Assembly: GCF_000213175.1 (NCBI RefSeq) | Contig: NW_009799101.1 | Location: 4,571,358 to 4,635,357 of the forward strand | DNA length: 64,000 bases | Source: Neurospora tetrasperma FGSC 2508 | Lineage: Eukaryota > Ascomycota > Sordariomycetes > Sordariales > Sordariaceae | Direction of reading: 5' to 3' | Part shown: positions 57,719 to 64,000 of the stretch, one piece after another | Position numbering within the stretch: the first letter of the stretch is position 1 | Layout: every line of letters begins with the position of its first letter | Made by a program: the position numbers and the translations under genes | The notes under the pieces: model-generated | What the model was told of the DNA's origin: nothing | The model's database searches: none | Seen by the model: only the letters and a program-made list of their open reading frames with translations

Positions 57719-59809
57719 TCATAGCCTCTCCCCCCATCTTTTCAAGAATTGCTCCCTCCTTTCGTCAGTATTAGAAGCCTTGACAGCCCCATCAATATCT
57801 GCCTTCCACTCTTCTATCTTTTCCAGCTCCTGTCGCATAACTTCCACACTCCCCTCCAACTCCTCATCGACCAACCTCACCGCTCCCCACGGACTGTCCG
57901 CCAACACCGAGTCCCTCAGCATGGCAAGTGCAGCCTTTGCATCACCTATGTGCTTCGTTACCGCGTCTTCAAAGCTTGATTGCGCGGTGGACAAGAGTTC
58001 GTCGCGCTTTTGTTGGCGGTCTGTTAGGGTGGAGTCGAGAGCTGATTGAAGAGCGGAAAGGTGGGATTGGAGTGATGGATCTGCTACTGGAATGGAAATG
58101 CCGAGGGTTTGGAGGATGGATTTAAGTTCCGGGGATAGTGAGTCAGCAGGGAGTTGGCGGGGAAACGAGGAGTGTCGGCGGTGATGGGATGCTGATGTTG
58201 AGTCCGGCGACTCTTTGGGGAGGAGGCCGTTGGTATTAAGTCCTGGTCGTGCGAGTTTGGCAAACTCGGCGACGGCTTGTTGATGAGACAGATACTCTTG
58301 GAGACACGCGCGGATGGTGGTGATGCGGTCGAGCAGGTAATTGAGGCATTCGTCGATCTGAACATGTTAGCTTGGCTTGACAAGAGGTAAGTACGGATAA
58401 CCCACGTAATGCGCTGCTTGTGTCGACTGCTCAAGTCTGCGACCGTTCTTGGCTGCTAGATCATCAAGAGCAGGTCGCAAGAACTGGTGCTCGATTGACA
58501 TCTGACCGACTGGAAGGATCTCGGTGTAGAGTTCCTCCAACTCTCGCTGGACAGCAGCGACATCCTCCACCGTGACGGTGCTACCATGATCCCCAGCCCC
58601 CGACTCTACCGCGGCATGAAGGGTCTCGAGGTAGATTCTATCCAACCTCGTTCTGATCCCTTCCACGTGGAACTTGATCATTCTATCTCGCAGCAGATTA
58701 GCTTCCCTGCTGTGCCAGACCCTGATGTATCACGTCAAGGACAAGTGTACTAACCTGGCGCAAATGTCACGCAAACTCTTGACCATGTCTTCCTCCGCCT
58801 TGCTGGCGTCCTCGCCAGAACAAGACCTACTCAACTGGTCCCCTAATTTCTGGAGACTTGACAAGACATGGTCATCCGAGTGAAACATGCCATCGACCAG
58901 CGTTTCGACGTCGGCTTTCCGTTCTTCATTCTGGGCCTCCAGTTCATCAACCTTGTCGCCCAGGAACAGGGCTAGTTCCACCACCTGTTACTCAGTTAGT
59001 CGGTGAGTGGCGGAGTCAACCCGATGGACGGAAGATATTCAAAAGTCATCAGGACCCTGAAGATCTCGGATGGATCGAAATGTGTTTATGGTGACATCAT
59101 GATAAAAAGTAAAACTCACCGACTGGACCAAGTCCCTCTGTCGCTCCTCCAGCCCCTTGAGCTGCTGAACCTCCAAGGCGGCCCTGGCTTGGGTATCCCT
59201 CTTGTGCTCGGCAACGAGCCGGTCGAGGTGGTCCTGTTGCTCGCGCAGGGCCTCGGTCTGGCGGGTGATGAGACTAGTTGATCGCATGAGTTCCTGGGTG
59301 GCCGCTCTGATCTGGTGATCGCTGAGGGGAGGGATTTTGGACGGATCGCTGGGTTTCAGACCAGACTGGGCAAGGGTGGCTTCCAAGTGTGGCAGGAGCC
59401 CGGCCCGTTCGAGGGCGGCGTACCTGGATGTCGGTGTTAGTGGTGTTGGATACAGTATCTGGGACTGTGGCGTCCAGGATAAGGCGCCTTACTGGTCCAT
59501 CTCGTCGACAGAGAGCAAAGTGTCTGAGCTGATATGGGTGGTAACCCAGTCGACGAGGGCGTTCCCCGTGAGGCCGCGACTGAAGGTGGCTTGACTGTGG
59601 TCATGGTCATCGGTGTCATCCAGATCATGGTCCATCATGTCATTGTGGTGCCGAACAAGAGCGTCCTCGTAGGCAGCTCTCACCGCCTGTGCGCCATCAA
59701 AGGCAGGGTCGTAGGCGCGCAGGAGACGGATGAGAGACTCAGGGTCCGAAACCACGTCGTCCACGTTGGCCGGGAACGAGGTTGTTAGTGATTGCTGTTG
59801 TGAGGCCAT
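57719..59809 (-). CDS. five-exon coiled-coil protein, candidate HAUS3-like augmin subunit
   Basis: Exons 59809-59493, 59423-59120, 58984-58755, 58706-58406 and 58357-57719 join in frame, with introns of 69, 135, 48 and 48 nt, to give 596 residues. The N-terminal 150 residues are globular, with DWVTTHISSDTLLSVDEMDQ and ALERAGLLP across the first junction. This matches the pattern I know from HAUS3 (a conserved Trp, a loop, LS-x-x-E, then ALE/ILQ-x-x-G). From residue of about 150 to the end it is mostly coiled coil, with an 80-residue Ser/Pro-rich break near 420. Length is close to animal HAUS3 (about 600). Augmin recruits gamma-tubulin to existing microtubules in the spindle and exists in Aspergillus. 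An upstream in-frame ATG at 59920 is less likely given its context. Gene structure is good; the HAUS3 identity is inference from pattern and length. Confidence 0.7.
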
Positions 59810-62800
59810 GATCTTGATGGGGAAGGATGGAGTCTCGGAGTGTATGGTGTAGACGAAGGGGGCTTGGACGATAGTCAGGGAAGCCTGGTGTTGTATACAA
59901 TGTAAAAGGTTGATCGGCATCAAGGGTCTGTCTGAATCGTCGTGGTGTGGAAGTGAGTGGTGATGGAAGGTGAATCTGATCGTGGAGGTGTGACAGGATG
60001 CCCGATCATCGGCTTGCTAACAACTTGAAAGAAAAACTGTTATGGAATGTCAAGTGTTTTCCATGTCTGTCTTGGAATGGTCGAGATGATATTGACCTTG
60101 ACACGAGGCATCAATGGGTGATTGTTCGATCATGAAAGCGGTTCCTGCATTTGGGGGAATAAAGTTCACTTGCACCAAAAAGAGAAGCTCAGTCCAGGAA
60201 CAGCCTCCATCTGTTGCCCCGCCTCTGAAGCGGATCGGGCTCTTCCCCGCCTTACGTACATGGGATCTGCTACAGAAAACTACCGATAGTCACCAAAGTG
60301 AACGCCTCATTGTATCGAATTTCTGTAGCCCTCCAATTCTACTCCACCACAAAGGTTGGGGAAAACCCCACCATGACCCCACCACAGCCCGTTGACGCCC
60401 CACTGAAACCCACCTTCACCCCAAGTCAGTGGATGTTCTCGACTTGCACGCGAGTCATGATGCCCGTCATTTTGCGATTTGATGATTTGAGAATCGGTTT
60501 GGATATGCCGGGCATTGCAACCCCAAACGTCCCGTCTCCTCGAATTGCTTGAAAAGGAAAGGCCGCGGCGCCGATTCGGCGGAGATCGAGAGACAGTGAA
60601 CGGCTGACGGCGGTAGACAGCGGCATATGGAAATCGTATTGTCGGAGGACGGCAGTTGGAGGCCGGTATTGGATTTTGGAAGAATTCAATTTGGCAGTGG
60701 AAGTGAGTGACAGGCGCCAGGCATCCTGCAGCGAATTTGGTGTGCATATTTCTAGGTAGGTAGACGCTCTCACTTGGTTGACAGCTGGACGACGACCTTG
60801 TTTCAACAAGACAGTTGAACGGGTGACGGGTGGCTGGTTCTCACCACTTGCTCTCTTTTTATGTGCAGCAATTGTACCGACATGTATCTACATAGTGTAA
60901 GTACCTTTTTGTGTGCAAGTTCCTTGTACTCCCCCAATCCTCTTTCCTCTTTCCCTCCCCCTTCCCCATCCCCGGCCCTTGCTGCTTCCCCAAATGTGGA
61001 TGTCCTGTCCACCTTACTCCACACGGGGAAGGAGAGACGACGTGCCGGGGAGGAGTCCGGCATTGTGGCTTTCTTTTACGCCCGTAGACCAACGTAGACT
61101 ATCTGAGAAAATACGCCAACTGATTCCGACCTCCCCCTCTTCCCATCTTTCCCCTGGACCCTCCTTCCATGACGGCGGGTTCGCTTCGACCTAGAATTTG
61201 ACCTCGTTGTCTTCTTGTTTTCTGATTGACGGTCCCTAATTTTTATTCCGAAGTCGCTGCTCTGTCCTCGGATGCGCCTCAAAAAACAAAAGCCAAGAAG
61301 ACCCTGTCAACCGCTCGAGCCATCATCTCGACTACACACCGAAGTAAGAACATCCATCCATCCTGTTCACTTACCTAGGGTAGTCGAGCAATGTCTCGAA
61401 ACTGTTCGTTGGCAATGCGAACCATGGACGATGAAGAACGAAGAAGTACACAACATGGCGCTTACGCAGCACTCACGCAGCACTCTCGCAGCACATCTGA
61501 AGCATGAACCGGGGTTTTCGCGAAATGAAACTTGCCTTCATTGGATATGTCCATGCCTGCAAAACCTCAACTCGGCCGTGAAGATAACTCTTGCGACGAA
61601 TTCGGTTTAGCTCGTTGGTCCACCTTCACGAGTTCGAGTTCCGGTTTGGTGTGGTGTATGTAGTGTGGAAATGATGCGATCGTCTTCTGGCCTAACCTGG
61701 ATGCGAACTGCCCATCCACGTAAATGTAGCTTTCTGTCGTCAATAAGACTCGAGGAAACACAAGGGGAAAAAGAAAACGATGTGGAACGTTTCCTATTCC
61801 CTAGGCCAAGTCCACGACATCACTGCTTTCTTTCAAGTCCGTCGCAACGAGTGACGAAAATGACATCAAGGTACCAAGGCGTAAAGAAGATAATAGTTGT
61901 AGGTAGTGTTTGCACTTGTCAAGACTTTTTGGGATTATCGCGATTGAATCCGTTCGCCCGTTCATTGCCACGCTCTTTAGTTTATCAACGAAAGAGAAGA
62001 ATACCCAGGTACTCCTCGTTTTCGCCAGCTTACCCTCGCCAGCGTGGGCCAACTGGCGCGGCTCGATCCGCGGGCAACCGTTACTTTTCGGCGTCCGGCC
62101 AACGGGCACATGCATGTCATGTCTTCTTGCCACAGGTTGATAGACTCATGGGTCATCCATGCGTATTGTAAGTTATGCTTTCGTTCTGCTTGCTTGCTTG
62201 CTTGTCATTGAAATGTTTTACTTTTTAAGCATGGTGACTGGCGGGTATAAGTAATCCTGATGCACCCAATAATGCAATGCATCTTGGGCCTGCATACATG
62301 ATACATACCGACCGACTGCAGTAACGCGCCTATAGTATGTACCTATGTAGTATGCAACCGGTAGATGATGATGGTAAGAGCTAACCAAGTTGACCGATAT
62401 TACTAAGGTACCTTTCAAGCCCTCCAATTTAACGGTTGCCTGATTTGGCTTGAGTGTGTGTTTCGCTTGGACCCTGAAGTTTTTGGTGATTCAAGGTAGG
62501 TGGCGCCTTTATGAACATGGCAGTTCCATAATCGCGGCGAAACAACAAAATCGATGTCAAGTTTTCACAATTTTGAGGGTTCGAAACCTGTGTCGCCGGT
62601 TCACGGCCATGGCGCCGATGGTGGTGGCGGTGGCGCGGCCGCGGCTTCGTTTGACTGAGAGCGAGAGATGGGCTTGCCGGTTGCAACATACTGTTGGCTT
62701 GAGTGAGTTCTCCATATATCACTACCCGTTACGAACGACGCCAGCTGAGCCGCAATCCCACATCCGAATCGACGTCTAGGTACCGTGACATCTTCTTGGG

Positions 62801-63967
62801 TACGTAGTGGGAGTGACGAACACACAAAGTTTGAAACTTTAGCCCTTCGCGGCTTTCGTCCAAGCAGAACTTCCGGTAACCCATCACGAGGATCACAAGG
62901 TTGACAAACCTCGGGTCTTTCATGAAAAACATCCCCCCTTGGAAGAAAAATGTATGGACAAGAGAGTAACTACCTACCCCTTACCCCCCTTGAGTTACTC
63001 TTCCCCGTAGTCCTGCTGAGATACCTGATACCTAATCAAGTCGGACAATGTACAACTCGGACGACAATTTTAGGTTGTGTGTCCAACAATTTTCATCTTT
63101 TCTTTCCACACAGAGAGATACACTGCTTTCGGACACTTTTGATCCCGATATCTTTTTGCCATCCCCCGGAAACCCCGTTCCGGTTGGACCACGACAGAAA
63201 CAATTGGAGACAGGAAAAGAAAAAAAAAGCGGAGTGGTTGAGTAACTGCGTTGTGCCGCGTCCCAAGACCTAGGCCTCGGGAATTTGTCCAGGCTCCTTG
63301 ATGATATTCCCTGGTCGGTCATATAAACGGCAACACGGAGAGATAAGTGGTGGAGAACTACACTAGACGGAGCCGGGGAGGGGACGGGAAAACGGGGAGG
63401 CGGAGAGAATGCTTGAAGGGACGGGAAGAAGTGGATAACGGGCAATAAGACGGGCCTTTCCAACATGGTCTATGCTGGCTTGGGTTTATCCCGTCTGTTT
63501 CTATTCCCGTACAAGATATAAAGACCGTGGTACTAAAATGGGCGGAAGAATGGGGGGAATATGGAGAAGCGGACGGCTTCCAGCTGCTGTCAAGTTTATA
63601 AGTTTCCTATTCTCATCCCATTGCTTAGTTCCGAGACTCCGAAGACTGGATAGACCCCCACACAATTACATCTAAAGCAAACAATGTATGCCCGATATTG
63701 GAAAGAAATCCGTGATAAACAACATCAGCTCCCGTTGAAGAAAATGGTGATGGGATTATGATGAATTTCCAAGTCAACGGGGAGAAGGTGATGGCAATGC
63801 AAGGCACATGAACCGACCTGAGACCGACATCAAGAGACCAACTCGTTTCCCATGTTGATGTTTGAGAAGATGCTTGGAATCATGCCTGAACTTGAGACAA
63901 GCAGGACAGCGATGATAACCTGGCAGTCTGGATCTGGTCGAATGCATCGATCCCTGAATGAGGGGTT

Positions 63968-63968
<1 letters not shown>
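59810..63968. other. 4.2 kb terminal region without a recognisable gene
   Basis: This is upstream of the coiled-coil gene, then unannotated DNA. It contains a CTTG run near 62188-62203 and a TAGG tract near 60752. Open frames here are short or motif-less. A gene truncated by the window end cannot be excluded. Confidence 0.5.

Positions 63969-64000
<32 letters not shown>
63969..64000. repeat. 32-base guanine homopolymer at the window end
   Basis: The last 32 bases are all G. A pure G run stopping exactly at the edge could be a real poly-G tract continuing to the right, or a sequencing/assembly artefact near a contig end. Confidence 0.9.

Noticed and set aside
62570-62600. GGTTCGAAACC, like a tRNA T-loop
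   Set aside because: The flanking bases do not pair into a T-arm and no acceptor, D or anticodon arms can be drawn around it.

Overview
The window is nuclear DNA of a filamentous ascomycete, most probably Neurospora or a close relative in the Sordariales. Coding exons are GC-rich and carry short introns (about 45-310 nt, mostly 50-90) with GTRNGT donors, CTRAC-like branch sites and YAG acceptors. Start codons often fit the Neurospora CAMMATG context. Two genes read as orthologues of classical Neurospora loci: the NudE-type ropy gene ro-11 and the sulfur controller scon-2. Intergenic stretches are long (up to 6.4 kb) and full of tetranucleotide microsatellites, TAGGTA/TACCTA tracts and homopolymers. 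Nothing bacterial is present: no operons, CRISPR or IS elements. I recognised no tRNA or rRNA.

Layout. 1-72 may hold the tail of a gene entering from the left. 3255-4109 (+) is a Nudix ADP-ribose pyrophosphatase-like enzyme with a mitochondrial-type N-terminus. 7252-9547 (+) is the NudE/RO11 dynein regulator with two small upstream ORFs. 9.5-12.75 kb is mostly microsatellite. 12756-17679 (-) is a 1620-residue NLR-like (STAND) protein with a NACHT NTPase core and a long disordered tail. 17.7-22.8 kb holds its upstream region plus a degenerate, coding-like minus-strand patch. 23562-25716 (+) is the F-box/WD40 protein SCON-2. 30461-31720 (+) is a mitochondrial succinate/fumarate-type carrier. 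31.7-38.1 kb has no recognisable gene and contains a 943-base assembly gap. 38140-39737 (-) is a membrane acyltransferase-3 protein.

The right third holds, in order: an F-box protein (44317-46191, -), an unrecognised protein with a Cys-rich C-terminus (47380-49422, -), a glutamine-rich prion-like protein (51464-53746, +), one or two small Gly/Ser-rich genes (55547-56959, -), a doubtful small membrane ORF (57199-57639, -) and a five-exon coiled-coil protein (57719-59809, -). I interpret that last one as a candidate HAUS3-like augmin subunit. The window ends in a 32-base G run.

The genes do not form a pathway cluster; this is ordinary eukaryotic gene order. Themes recur: two F-box proteins feed SCF ubiquitin ligases, two coiled-coil proteins (NudE and the HAUS3 candidate) would act on microtubules, and the NACHT protein belongs to the family behind fungal self/non-self recognition. 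All exon joins were worked out by eye from splice signals and reading-frame continuity. No alignment or database search was run.
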